From: Pocillopora verrucosa
Taxonomy: Eukaryota > Cnidaria > Anthozoa > Scleractinia > Pocilloporidae
Length of the DNA: 64,000 bases
Assembly (NCBI RefSeq): GCF_036669915.1
Contig: NC_089321.1
Location: forward strand, 20,658,770 to 20,722,769
Direction of reading: 5' to 3'
The notes under the pieces are model-generated. The model made no database searches, was not told the DNA's origin, and was given only the letters and a program-made list of their open reading frames with translations. The stretch's first letter is position 1; each line of letters opens with the position of its first letter. Below, piece by piece: positions 18,005 through 30,375 of the stretch. The position numbers were made by a program, and so were the translations under genes.

Positions 18005-20362
18005 ATACGTGTGAGGTTAAGTATTATAAAAGTTCAATATAATCTAGCCATTCGTTTCAGATTTAGTCCGTAGTTACTATATTCGAATTTGACGTCCGAA
18101 ATTAAGTTTAAGCTATTAGGATGAGTTTCGAAGTTGTGACTATCTTGTTTAACTTTCACCACTGGACGTGCGTAGATGGACTACTGTCCTTGGTCATAAC
18201 CCTCACGAAAGTTTAGTCTTGTTTTGGCTTACGCAGTTAAAGAGGAGGGTCCAAATTAGATTTCTCCGATCCCTTATCCCGCCGCTATTTTTCATTCCTT
18301 CCGCCATCCCGCTGCAGTGAATATTTTCATCCTGATCTCGCCTGGTTAAACCCAAAGGTGTCGCGATCTGCAGCTAGATTGTTCATTATTGCAACCCAAC
18401 ATACTTGCATGGCGGAGGACTTGGTAACACATGATAAGATTTAGAATTAGAGTTTCCACTTATTTTCATTTATTAGCAAAAACTGTTAGATGTGATGAAT
18501 ACTTTTAAATTTTTAACTCGAAATGTAGAAGGAATAAAATAAACACCACAAGCCGCGAGTGATGGATGGATATTATAGAGTAACTTGCAGATACTTATTA
18601 AAATACTCGATTTTAGCTCGGAGTGAGTGGTTTATAAGTTTGATACTTTCAACGAGTTTAGGTTTATGAATTTAGGACTTTGACAGATGTTGATCTTGAG
18701 TTTGACTCTCATACTAACAAAGATGTTGATTTGCATTTAGAGCGGCACTTCAAAGTGTCTAGTTTTTCGCAGTATTTAATTTGCATATAAAGCTGCATAC
18801 AAGTTGATAGTTTGTAAAGCAAGAGTTAGAGTGAAAGTTATCAACATTTCACAAGAATACACATCCATTCTTTGAGTACTAAGAATGTCTTAAGATCATG
18901 GCGTTCCAAACTCTGTAATTGGGAATAACTGAAGGTTTCTGATCTGAATCGTTAAATTAACACACAGTCTAAAATTGCATGTGGCTACAGAGGTAGCCCA
19001 ATGTTTATGGCCTGGAAAAGAACTAGAAGTTGTCTGATGACGCTAGATGGTAGTGTAAAAGAACATTTGCGTCACATTCAAAGCAGAAAAATTGCTCCAT
19101 TCCACATATTCATGGCTAATTAACATGCAACCAATAATTAATGGTCCAAATCCGCTCTGACCGGTTCACCAACCGCGAACAAGAGTGATATGAACGCTAA
19201 GCCAGATTTAAAGCTATAAATCGGTATAATTAGTGATTCTTTTAAATCGAGACTTTTTTATTATCAAAAATAAACGCAAAAACGGCGAGGATTTCGATGA
19301 CCACCCATCAGATAGAGATACTTCATTTGTAACATTTATTGTAGATGGAATGAAATAAACACGTAACCTGGTAAGAAGCAACAATACTGGACGAATAAAA
19401 TAGAGTACTATGTACAAAATAGAAAACTCAATTATTGCTTCGAGTGAGTGGTTTAGAAGTCTGACACTTTCTAAGAATATTCATTTATGATTTCAAGATT
19501 TTAGCTGATATTGATCAAAAATTTTTGACACTCTCTTCCTAACAAAGATGTTGATTTGCATTTAAGTAGTCCCGACTGCTAAATTACTTTCTTTGTATCG
19601 CCATTATTTTTCCCAACACGAATGTCATCTTTAAAAGCACGTGTATTCCAAAAATTTCGACCAAGAAAACCGAGAGGTTTCAAGTTATGATCTTTGAAGG
19701 TTGCGTTCTTAGAGACAAAATAGAAAACTCGATTATTGCTTCGAGTGAGTGGTTTAGAAGTCTGACACTTTCTAAGAATATTCATTTATGATTTCAAGAT
19801 TTTAGCTGATATTGATCAAAAATTGTTGACACTCTCTTCCTAACAAAGATGTTGATTTGCATTTAAGTAGTTTCATCTGCTAAATTACTTTCTTTGTATC
19901 GCCATTATTTTTCCCAACACGAATGTCATCTTTAAAAGAACGCGGTGTATTCCAAAAATTTCGACCAAGAAAACCGAGAGGTTTCAAGTTATGATCTTTG
20001 AAGGTTGCGTTCTTAGAGCAGTTTTCGCGGGTAAAAATACTAGCATGATAACCCAAAGTTATTTATCCGAACCATTACGAAACTGCAGTTATTTTAAGAA
20101 TGTTATTGACTGCACTTGAAGACAACTTAGTCGAACACTCTTTTCTACGAATATTGTTGTATGAATTAAGATTTTGACATGTAATGATCTATTTTTTTCC
20201 CTCTCTCGTTGTACGACAGAAGTTGATTTGCATTTAACCGACACTTCAAGGTGAGTAACTTCACGCAATATTTGATACTGAATTAAAGCTGTGTGCAAGT
20301 TTAGTTTTGTAAAATCAAGAATAAGAACAAAGTTATCTATATCTAAAACAAACTGGACACTT
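18005..20362 (+). repeat. XKR tail and spacer repeats with a 301-bp tandem duplication (unit 1)
   Basis: No gene seen. XKR 3' tail-like sequence (to about 18230) is followed by diverged spacer units. Bases about 19416-19716 and 19717-20017 are tandem copies with period 301 bp (TAGAAAACTC at 19420 and 19721). The equivalent unit 2 spacer at about 32990-33290 has only one copy. Confidence 0.75.
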
Positions 20363-21190
20363 CCATTTTCAGCAGCCTTCGCGAGAGTAGAAGCTGTTAT
20401 TTTCTGTCTCAAGAAATGGTGGACTGGAGATGAAATCGACCCAGAAGCTGAATATGTACTCAATCACATCGACTTAGCTTTGCTCTTTGAGGCAGTCCTT
20501 GAATCCGCTCCACAATTTATAATTCAGTTGTACGCCATCATTGTTCAGGAGGAGCCAGCTACAATCATTCAAATCATTTCTCTACCTATCTCTTTCCTCA
20601 CTCTGGCATGGGCCTTCACAGCCACTGATAAGAAGTCTCTTGCCGAGCGCGAAATAATACCAAGTAGCGGTGCCCTGAAGGTTAAACATCAACTAGCATT
20701 GTACGTAAGTTACTTACTTCTTCTGAGCAGTCGACTGTTCGCCATCTGTTATTTCACCGTCAGCTACAAGTGGTGGATTATTGGCGTGTTGATGTTTCAT
20801 TCTTGTGCCGTAGTAATAGCGACTGTTATTCAGAATAGAGACGAAGTTGGTTGTAATTCTAGCTACGTTCTCTCTACTATATTGTTTACGGGCATTCACT
20901 GTCTAAGAGATGACTTTGTAGAATTGTCAATTGGTGTACAAGTAAGTGGTCTAACTATGAGTGTGTATTTCTCACATATTTTTTTTGTATTAGAAAATTT
21001 CTTTATGATCCTGATGTTTTATTTCACTCATAACCCCAATGCTTGGTACTCTTTACCTGTCACTGTGAGTGTTTGTGTGTTCAGTGTTCTTGGCTCCACA
21101 ATGAGAGTTTGTTTATTTAGGTGGCTATGCAAGAAATTTGCCAGCGGTTCACCAGCTGCGAACAGCGGTGATGTGAATCCATGTGTGTGA
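20363..21190 (+). pseudogene. 5'-truncated but open XKR copy (unit 1)
   Basis: Homology begins at CCATTTTCAGCAGCC, equal to residue 84 of XKR gene 1, and stays open for about 275 codons to TGA at 21188-21190. ESAPQFIIQLYA and all later membrane segments are present. The first two membrane segments are missing. Upstream in-frame sequence is spacer DNA without an ATG, so no ordinary start exists. Either a pseudogene, or an exon that would need an upstream start exon, since TTTTCAG|CAG is a good acceptor-like site. The unit 2 counterpart (33635-34466) is broken. Confidence 0.7.
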
Positions 21191-22781
21191 ATTATTAAGT
21201 TAGTTCAGTGTGATTTAGTAATTTGGTAATTTAGTAATTTAGATTTAGTAACTTGGCCTGTAGCCGTACTATTTGAATTTTTGAAGTCCCATGTTATTTA
21301 GGTTTAAGCTGTCGAGATGAGTTTCCAAATTGTGACTTTCTTGTTTAACTTCCATCACTAGACGTGCTTAGAATGTCTACTGACCTTGCCCTGTACTTTC
21401 ACGAAAGTTCTTGTTTTGTCTTACGTAGTCAAAGATTGATTCATTTGATCGGAAGCATTAAGTACGTTATTGTTCATTTGTAAGATTTCGTCGTAAAAGT
21501 GGTTTTTGACAACAGAAACTGTTTAATCTTGCAAAGTTAGTTGGCCAGCATGCCCACTCAGGCGTGCTGATATCGAATATACAAGCATGCACTTTCGAGT
21601 TTACTTAGCGGATATTGGCATTGAGTTAGAAATAGTAGTTAGTAGGAAATAGATGAATGAGAATCAAAGTGTGAGCATCAAAAAGACATTCATCAGAATT
21701 TGAGTCAGACGTGAGTAGTAAGGAATTTTTGAGACTTGAAAGTTTTGATTTTATCATGTACATTCCAGCTCTCCCAGAGTGTGTCAGAAAAACAATCTGA
21801 GAACCAATCAGTCTCCAGGAAAACTGATGCAGACGACAAACCTCTGTCCGTGATCTTTAGTGTGAAATCATACTAAACGAAAGGCAACTTTGAAGTTTTT
21901 CATTAAACGTGTTAGTGAGATAAATTTCTTAAATTTCTTAAATTTTTTAAACTGAAGGTGTATGGTGCTACCTCAAAGTATGTGGCGAAGCAGAAAGTCA
22001 TGATCACCTTGAACGACCTTGATGACGACAACGCGAAGTATTTCTTGAATGCCGCACTAAAATTGTTTATTATGTATTCTGACTGATAGGCTTTTATGGT
22101 AAGGTCAGTTTACCGGATTGAATTTGACATTCGTTTCAACTCATTTTCCCATATGTGTGTTTTTACTTGGAAAAACAGTTGAATGTTCCGTACAGCTTAG
22201 TTAAGCATTTACCAGGCGATTGTTTAGAAGCTAATTGCAATTACTTACCGTAAAATAACTATGATATTTACCTGAACATACTAGTGAGGAATTTTTAAGA
22301 AAAAGATTTTTAAGCTTTTCATTCACAGTTATCGGTTTACTGGATTAAATGTGCTCGCTCAAACCAAAGTATAACATGTGGCGTGTTTTTGACCAGCTAA
22401 TAGGGAAGTTTGTTTACTAATTTTTGTGCGTTGAGAGAATTTTGCACTCTATCACAATAAAATGTTTCTTCGCGCAGATCCTTGTTGTCGCTCTGTTTTA
22501 AAAGAATTTGCTCATGCTTTTAGCTGTGCGTTTGTCGAGTTATGGATGCACTTAAGAAGTTTGAAGAGCACTCAAAAGCTACTCTTACGCATTTTTCTTG
22601 CTCTCCAAACCTCCCACGCGCATCCGTAACTTGATATACGCACCGCTAAGCATGAACAAATTCTTAAGTGGTTATCTTGAAAGGCTTGCGAATTACTCTC
22701 TTCGTCGTCAATTATTCTCTCCAACACACCTGTGTCGATACAAGCCGATCTTCAAGGCGAACAAACGAAAAGTCCGTCGAT
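21191..22781 (+). other. XKR 3' tail joined to leader of XKR gene 2
   Basis: The tail (21191 to about 21720) resembles 57576-58060. From about 21960 the sequence matches the leader unit (compare 1050-2026 and 59720-60465), with a single copy of the 236-bp segment. The uninterrupted transposon target, GTCGTCAATTATTCTCTCC, is at 22702-22720. The TATA box is changed to TTTTAAAAG at 22496-22504. No coding gene. Confidence 0.65.
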
Positions 22782-23900
22782 ATGGAAGAGGAAGATTTTA
22801 AGTGGTACAGTCCTTTCGTGCTCCTTGTTGGAGCTATTCTAAGTTTTGCTGATCCCATCACCGACATACTCACACTGGTGGAATTCTACCGCGCGGATCA
22901 CATGACATGGTTTGGTGTAGGACTTACTTTTATTTTGTTGCCATGTTTGGCATTTCCAGTGGCCTACCGGGAGATTCGTGTCATTGAACGTTCACTTTCT
23001 CAGTGGGCAAGAACTGCTCTTTGCGCATTGCATCCATTTTCAGCAGCCTTCGCAAGACTAGAAGCTTTATTTCACTGTCTCAAGAATTGGTGGTATAAAG
23101 ATGAAATCGACTCCCACTCCGACTCCCACGACTTCAGCAAAGCTGAAGATGTACTCAGTTACATTTCCTTCGCTGTACTCTTTGAGGCAGTCCTTGAGTG
23201 CGCTCCACAATTTATAATTCAATTGTACGCCATCATTGTTCAGGAGGAACCAGCTGCAATTATCCAAATCATTTCTCTACCTATCTCTTTCCTCACTCTG
23301 GCATGGGCCTTCACAGCCACTGATAAGATGGTTCTTGCCAAGTGCGAAATAATACCAAGTAGCGGTGCCATGAAGGTTAAACATCAACTAGCATTGTATG
23401 TAACTCACTTGCTTCTCCTGAGCAGTCGACTGTTCGCCATCTGTTATTTTACCGTCAGCTACAAGTGGTGGGTTATTGGCGTTGTAATGTTTCATTCTTG
23501 TGTCGTATTAATAGCGACTGTTATTCAGAAAAGAGACGAAGTTGACCGTGATGCCTTAAGTGTTTTCTTTATTTTATTGTTTATGGGCATTCACAGTCTA
23601 AGAGATGACTTAGTAGAATTATCGATGGGTTTAGTCTTAACTGGTGTAACCATGAGTATGTATTTATCACATATTTTGTTTGTATTAGAAAACTTCTTTA
23701 TGATCCTGACGTTTTATTTCACTTATAACCCAAACGCTTGGTACTCTTTACCTGTCACTGTGAGTGTTTGTGTGTTCAGTGTTCTTGGCTCCACAATGAG
23801 AATTTGCTTATTTCGTTGGCTTAGCAGGAGACCTGCCGGACAGCTCAGCGGTCGTGATGACAGCAGTAATGTGAATACTGATCATGTTAGTTCAGTATAA
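22782..23900 (+). CDS. XK-related (XKR) multipass membrane protein, gene 2
   Basis: A 372-residue intact ORF. I start at ATG 22782 because it is the conserved start of all paralogues; the frame is open further upstream only by chance. It has the same nine-segment layout as gene 1, with ECAPQFIIQLYA in the centre. It differs most in the loop after segment 2 (AYREIRVIERSLSQ), in an enlarged His/Ser/Asp-rich loop before segment 3, and in the region RDEVDRDALSVFF. The C-terminus is longer (GQLSGRDDSSNVNTDHVSSV). The leader carries no transposon, so this gene keeps the ancestral layout, although its TATA box is altered. Confidence 0.88.
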   Translation: MEEEDFKWYSPFVLLVGAILSFADPITDILTLVEFYRADHMTWFGVGLTFILLPCLAFPVAYREIRVIERSLSQWARTALCALHPFSAAFARLEALFHCLKNWWYKDEIDSHSDSHDFSKAEDVLSYISFAVLFEAVLECAPQFIIQLYAIIVQEEPAAIIQIISLPISFLTLAWAFTATDKMVLAKCEIIPSSGAMKVKHQLALYVTHLLLLSSRLFAICYFTVSYKWWVIGVVMFHSCVVLIATVIQKRDEVDRDALSVFFILLFMGIHSLRDDLVELSMGLVLTGVTMSMYLSHILFVLENFFMILTFYFTYNPNAWYSLPVTVSVCVFSVLGSTMRICLFRWLSRRPAGQLSGRDDSSNVNTDHVSSV

Positions 23901-26305
23901 TCTGCTAATGCGCTTATATTTTGTCTGTACCTACTATTTGAATTTGAAGTGCGAAGTTAGGTTTAAGCTATGGAAACGAGTTTCGAAGTTGTGACTATCT
24001 TGTTTAACTTCCATCGCTGGACGTGCGTCGTTGGACCACTAGCCTTGGCCATGTCCCTCGCGAAAGTTTCAGGAATGTTTAGCCGGCTTAAAAAACGGTT
24101 GTTCCTCGGTGTATTTATAGGCTCATGTTTTGGCTTACGTGGTCAAAGATTGATTCTGTCGATCGAAAGCAATAAATGCGTTGTTTTTCATTTTGTGAGA
24201 TTCTAATATAAAAGAGTTTGAATTAGTGTTCTCACAAAAAATGTTAAATCTTCCAAGGTCAGTTGACATGCATGCCCGCTTAGAGAGTCGAGAGTCCTTA
24301 GTGCCTTTCGTAAAAGCGTGTTGCGGTCTGCAGCTAGATTGCTCATTATTGCAAACCAATATGCCTGTATGGCGGTGGACTTGGTAACAGGTAATAAGAT
24401 TTAGAGCTCGAGTTTCTACTTATTTTCATCTGTAAGTAAAAATCATTAGATGTGATAGATATTTTAGCTTTGTAACTCGAAATGTAGAAGGAATGAAATA
24501 TACTAAACATGCCGTGAGTTATGAATACATATTACTAATATTATAGAGTAGCTTGAAGATACTTATTAAAATACGCGATTTTAGCTAGGAGTAAGTGGCT
24601 TAGAGGTTTGATACTTTCAACAAGTTTAGGATTAAGAGTTTAGGATTTTGATTGATGTTGATCTAGAATTTGACTCTCATGTTAACAAAGATGTTGATTT
24701 GCATATTGAACGGCACTTCAGTGTGTAGAGCTTCTCGAAGTATTAAGCTGTGTACAAGTTGATTGTTTGTAAAACAAGAACTAGAATTAAAGTTATTTAC
24801 ATTTAACAAGAAAACAAATCCATTCTTTGAGTACTGAGAATGTCTCAAGATCATGATGTTTTAAAATCTGTAAACGGGAAAAACTGAAGGTTACTCATTC
24901 GAATCGTTAAAAATACAGTCTAAGACTGCAAGTGGCTACTGATAAAGCTCAATTGTTATAGCATTGAAAAGAACTAGAAGTTTTACTGATGACGCTGTTT
25001 GGTAGTGTTAAAGAATACTCGTCTCGCATTCAAAGCAGAAAACTTGCCCTATCCCACATGTTTATACGAGTGGCCTGTTGCACAAGAGTTACAAGAGAAA
25101 GATGATGCAAGAACATAATGACTAATTGACATGCTACCAATAATTAAATGGTCCAAATCCGCTCTGGCCGGTTCATCAGTCGCGAAAAAGAGTGATGTGA
25201 ATACTTTATTACATGTAAAGCTATAGATAGGAATCATAAAGTGTTTCTTTTAAATCTAGAATTTTTTTGATAATCAAAAATAAACACAAGAACGGCGAGG
25301 ATTTCGATGAACACCCATCAGATGGAGATACTTCATTTACAACAGTTATTGTAGAAGGAATGAAATAAACACGTAACCTGAAAACAAGCAGCGAATAGTG
25401 GATGAATAAAATAGAGTACTACGTACTTAATAGAATACTCAATTATTGCTTCGAGTGAGCGATCTAGAAGTCTGACACTTTCCAAGAATATTCATTTATA
25501 ATTTCAAGGTTTTAGCTGATATTGATCTAAATTTTTGACACTCTCCTCCTACTAAGGGTGTTGATTTGCATTTAGTTAGTCCCAAATGCTAAATTACATT
25601 ATTTGTATCGCCATTATTTTCATAACAAGAATTTCAGTTTAAAGGAACGTGTATGCAGAAAATTTGGCCCTAGAAAACCGAAAGGCTCTAAGTTATGACC
25701 TTTGAAGGTTGCGTTCTTAGTGCAGTTTTCGCGGGTAAAAATACGAACATGATAACCCAAAGTTATTTATCCTAACCCTCACCAAATTTTAATTTTCTTA
25801 AGAATGTTATTGACTGCACTTGAATACACATTTTAAAGAAAAGTAAGTCTAACACTCCTTCTACAAATATTGGTATATGAATTAAGATTTTGACCTGTTA
25901 TGATTTAGATTTTTCCCTCTCTCGTCGTGCGACAGATGTTGATTTGCATTTAACCGACACTTCAAGGTGAGTAACTTCACGTATTTGATGTCGAATTAAA
26001 GTTGCGTACAAGTTTTGTTTTGCAAAATCAAGAATAAGAATAAACTTATCTATATCTAAAAGAAAGTGGATACTTCTTGAGTGTCGAAAATGCAACGAGA
26101 TTATCTTGTTTCATTGATCTGTGAATGGAAATAACAAAAAATGACTAATCTGAATGGTTAAGAATAATAACGAAAGAATAGTTATTTTAAGAATGTTGTT
26201 TACAGCACTTGAATAACACATTTAAAAAAAACTTAGTCTGAAACTTTCTAAAAACAGTCGTTTATGAATTTAAGATCAGTTTATTTAATGGCGTAGATCT
26301 TGTCC
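23901..26305 (+). repeat. XKR 3' tail and spacer repeats (unit 2)
   Basis: No gene seen. Close copy of 10202-12649 and 45747-48208. The minisatellite has one unit (24097-24107). An ATG-initiated small ORF in the tail (23970-24206) is not frame-conserved between copies. Confidence 0.7.
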
Positions 26306-26446
26306 TTATTTTCAGCAGCCTTCGTGAGACTAGAAGCTTTTCTTTTCTGCTTTACGAGATGGAATTTAGGAGATGTGTGTGTTTGTGTGTTCAGTGTTCC
26401 TAACCCTAAGCAATGAGAATTTGATTAATTCGTTGGCTAAGCGCAG
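26306..26446 (+). pseudogene. Mini-XKR relic (unit 2)
   Basis: Duplicate of 12650-12790, with the same internal deletion joining the residue-85 region to the gene's 3' end. Confidence 0.75.
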
Positions 26447-27207
26447 GAATATGAGAGTAATGGATGGATATTATAGAGCAGCTTGCAAATACTTATTAAA
26501 ATACTCGACTTTAGCTTGGAGTAAGTGTTTCAGAAGTTTGATACTTGCAAAGAGTTTAGGTTGATGAATTTAAGACTTTGACTGATAGGATTTGACTTTC
26601 TCATGCTAAGAAAGTTGTTGATTTGCATTTAGTCTGACACTTCAATGTGTCTAGCTTCTCGTAGTATTAAATTTGCATATAAAGCTGTGTACAGGTTAAT
26701 AGTTTGTAAAACAAGATTTAGAATAAAAGTTATTTATATTTAACAAGAAAAAAAATCCATTCTTTGAGTACTGAGAATGTCTCAAGATCATCGTCTTACA
26801 AAATCTGTAAATGGGAATAACTGAAGGTTACTGATCCTAATCGTTGAACATACAGTCTAAGACTGTACGTGTCTATTTATAAAGCTCAATTTTTACCGCA
26901 ATGAAAAGCACTAAAGTTTTCTAATGAAGGTATTGTTGAAGAAGAATTGTCTCACTTTTAAAGTAGAAAACCTGCCGCATCTCATATATACACATATTTA
27001 TGAGTGCCCTGTTTCACAAGAAAAGCAGTGATCCAAGAATATAGGGGGTGATTGACATGCAACCAATAACTAAATGACAGCAAATAATTATATTAACAAT
27101 AAAAATAAAAATGATAACCATAGTATTGGAAATTGTAATTTGAAGGGGCTAGCTCAAGAACCTCACAGCTCTTCTATCCTCAAAGCTCCAATAGTGACTA
27201 AACTATG
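26447..27207 (+). repeat. Spacer repeat (unit 2)
   Basis: Duplicate of 12791-13560 with scattered substitutions and small deletions. No gene. Confidence 0.7.
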
Positions 27208-27306
27208 CCTCGTTGGTGAATCCCTCCACAATTTATAATTCAGTTGCACGCTATCAGTGTCAAAGGGGAACTAGCTAGATTATTTGAATAATTTGAATAA
27301 ACCTCT
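27208..27306 (+). pseudogene. XKR relic, 5' piece split by retrotransposon (unit 2)
   Basis: Duplicate of 13561-13659. Resumes at 30376. Confidence 0.7.
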
Positions 27307-27418
27307 CGTGTGGTTGACACTTTCCAATATGGTTATACTATGTACTTCAATGATGGCTTGTTCAATGTGAGTGAATCGTAGAAAGGAAGCCCGAAAATAA
27401 ACCTTTACAGAACCATAT

Positions 27419-28240
27419 ATGTTGTCAGAAGCGGGATTATCTGTTTACAACGACAACGAGTCAAAGCTTCCCCACAAATTCCTTTACCGGAGAAATTGGA
27501 TTCCAAACAACCCGAAGAGTGGAAGAAGTGGTTCGAATTGTTCGAAAGCTATCGCATCACAGCGGGCCTCGACGAAAAAAGATTACGAGATCCAAATTAA
27601 TACGATGGTCTATGCGATGGGTGGAAATGCGAACGAGATTCTGAAAAGCTTTCATCTCTCAGAAAGGTCACTAACCTACGACAGAATGAAATCACGTTTC
27701 GAAACACAACTGTGGGCCCTACGAATATTATTTTGAACGAGCACGATTTGTAACAAATGATTGCAAGGTGAGGAAAAATCTGTGGTCGATTTTATTGGAA
27801 ACCTCTATGAACTCGCAGAGAACTTTTCAGTTTGGTTCGCTTTAGGAAGAATTGATGCGTGATCGTATCATTGTTCGAATTAGTAACGCCTGGTTGTCTC
27901 AGAAGCTTATGCAAGAGGACAGACTCACGCTGGAAAAAGCTGTCAAAGAAGCCAAGTCGTCTGAGCTTGTTAAAGAGCATCACGAAATCTTGAAAGCAGA
28001 TGAAAACGGAAAACTAGAAGGAAAAGTAAATGGCGTTCGTAGTGAGAAGAAAAGCCATCCGAAATCCAGGAACATGAAAGACAACGAGCGGTTAAAGGAA
28101 CTAAAATCTCACCAAAAATTTCCCGCCAAAACATGTTATCTTTGTGGCAAATCGCCCTTGCACAAACGAGAAGAATGCCCAGCAGCCAAAGCATTGTGCC
28201 TAAAATGTTCAAAACAAGGACACTATGCTGCAGTGTGAAA
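27419..28240 (+). pseudogene. Retrotransposon gag remnant with zinc knuckles (unit 2)
   Basis: The segment 27852-28238 reads through to CYLCGKSPLHKREECP and CLKCSKQGHYAAV, two retroviral-type zinc-knuckle motifs, the second ending at a TGA. The N-terminal capsid part (27419-27736) is frameshifted. Confidence 0.7.
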
Positions 28241-28394
28241 AGGCAAAGTTTTTCGTTCATTTGAAGAAGAAGAAACAACTGATTGAAGAAGTTGAAACAA
28301 CTAATTCAGATGATTGCTATTTCCTCGGGTCGATCAGTGGCGAGGAAAACTAAACGAAATGGTCTGTAAATTTATTACTCGGACAGGCAAACGA

Positions 28395-29445
28395 AAAGTT
28401 TAAAATCGATACTGGCGCTGACACAACTGTTATCCCTGAGTCCGTGTACTTACAAACGGGATTAGGGAAACTTCAAAAGGGGTCACGAGAGTTGTTTGGT
28501 CCTGGTCGCGAAAAACTCTTCGTCAAAAGAACTGTCAAAGGAAATTTGACGACCGCAAATCCCAAAGAAACTACGTAAGAAAATTACATTGTGGAAAACC
28601 TCAAAGAGTCGTTGCTAGGATGACCGGCGATGGTGGAAATAATTCTCTTCTGATAGCAAAAGAATTGTCACCTCCAAGGTCGCTAAATGTCGTACGAGAG
28701 TACATGAGTCGGTTTGGTGGCCTGGCCTAAGTAAACAGATTGAAGATATGATAATAACCTGCCCAACCTGCTGCACACATCGAAAAGACCATGCCTAGCC
28801 CATGATACCTACAGCCTTGCCCGAAAGACCCTGGCAAAAGGTTGCCACAGACTTATTCGACCACAATGGCAAGACCTACATCATTGCTGTGGATTACTAC
28901 TCAAGATTCTTTGAAGTAGCACCCCTCAATGGTACCACCAGCTACATTTTCAAAATTTGCAGACGAAAGGCGTTTTACTCAAGTCAAGAGCAGCCCTGTC
29001 TACCCGCAGAACAACAGAGAGGTAAATAGAGCAGTTCAGACTGCCAAAAAATTAGTTAAGAAGTCAGAAGATCCATAGGTAAAATTTCCGCACAGCCCCA
29101 TACTATTGTAAAACAAATCTATTTTCCCAATGGCAATGTATTGTTTTTCTCGTTGTTTTCTCTATCCAAGAACTAAATGCATAGTGTAGATCTAGAGTTA
29201 CCGATCCATATTTAGCTCTCTTGTCATACAGATCGACAGCACTGGAGAATGAATATGCCCTTGCAGAAGTACTCATGAGAAGGAGAATACGCTCCACACT
29301 TCCAATGCCAACAGACAAGCTGATTCCCAAGCTGCCAAACTTTAAAGAGTTGCAGGAGAACTCAAGTACAAGCTTAAACAATCTGAGAACTACAACAAAC
29401 GTCATCGAGCGTCAGTCCTCCTTGACTTGAACATGGGCGACAAAA
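28395..29445 (+). pseudogene. Retrotransposon protease-integrase remnant (unit 2)
   Basis: The protease retains DTGAD (Asp codon 28408-28410) and ends near ENLKESLLG, the usual lead-in to reverse transcriptase. That domain is missing. The integrase zinc end (WWPGLSKQIEDM then CPTCCTHRKDH), core pieces and C-terminal segment follow, with several stops. Confidence 0.7.
29078..29202. mobile_element. 137-bp MITE with eroded right end (unit 2)
   Basis: Same insertion as 15431-15567, with GATCCATA on both sides (29070-29077 and 29203-29210). About 12 bp of the right inverted repeat are lost and replaced by GATCTAGAG-like sequence. Confidence 0.85.
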
Positions 29446-29932
29446 CTAGAAGAAAAGGCAAGAATGTTGTTATTATGTATATTATGATTTGACCGTTGTT
29501 ATTTGAATTTAATATATTTCACAGGAATTGTTAATTTGATTTATGATTGGTCCAGGTGTTTCTTTTCCTTTTTTTATTCAAACTTTTTTTTTAAATTAGC
29601 GTATATATATTTGTTTTTCTCTCTGTGTTGTAACCGTCTTTTTCGTGTGAGCAGAATAAAAGAAGCAAAAGATTGTTTTCAATGGTGTAAAATTATTAAA
29701 GGAAACCCCTGCAGTGGTTATTCGCAGATCACAGGAACCAAGATCATTCGTCGACAAGAATTAGAAATCCTTTTGAGGAGAAACAGGCGCGACCTCTTCC
29801 AAGTTCAAGAGCGAACGTGGAAGGAACTTCGAACACTTAAATAGAAGGAATCAGTCCCGCTCACAAGAACGCACAAACATCAAACTTAGCGAGCCCTCCG
29901 TCCACAGTCATCAAAACACTTTCAGGCATAAT

Positions 29933-30069
29933 GTTAAAATTTCCGCACAGCCCCATACTACATTATGCATTCAGTTCTTGGATAGAGAAAACAATGACAA
30001 AAACAATACATTGCCATTGGGAAAACAGATTTGGTTTACAATAGTTTGGGGCTGTGCGGAAATTTTACC
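29933..30069. mobile_element. 137-bp MITE, second insertion (unit 2)
   Basis: Same insertion as 16297-16433. The target duplications have drifted to GGCATAAT (29925-29932) and GACAGAAT (30070-30077). Confidence 0.85.
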
Positions 30070-30375
30070 GACAGAATTGTTAAACCACCAACTCGACTGG
30101 CTTGTGAACTTCCGAACACTCTGTCTGAACATGAATAGACATTAATTGACGGTTTTGTTTCTTTATTTTCGTTAACCAGACAGTGACATTCTAAAAGGTC
30201 TTAGGACACTTAGAACACTTCACATAGTATCAGAGTACTATCTTGTTTGTAGAAAGGGGGATGCGTGGTCGACACTTCCCAATGTGGTCATGCTATGTGC
30301 TTCAATGACCGCTTGTGAAATGTTACTGAATCGGTAGAAAAGAAGCCCGAGAATAAACCGTTACAAAACCTTACA

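Larger units (their letters stand above)
27307..30375 (+). mobile_element. Decayed gypsy-like LTR retrotransposon lacking RT/RNase H (unit 2)
   Basis: Duplicate of 13660-16740 with the same RT deletion and the same MITE insertions. LTRs are at about 27307-27418 and 30262-30375. It keeps a few features lost in unit 1, including CCHC-like knuckles and the DTGAD protease motif. Confidence 0.8.

Noticed and set aside
22668-22781. Longer N-terminus for XKR gene 2
   Set aside because: The upstream frame is open by chance in leader DNA, and other paralogues do not share it. The conserved start is 22782.
23970-24206. Small METSFEVV ORF after each XKR gene
   Set aside because: The frame is altered by the 11-bp minisatellite and by indels in the tails near 10320, 18120 and 21320. 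It behaves as 3' untranslated DNA.
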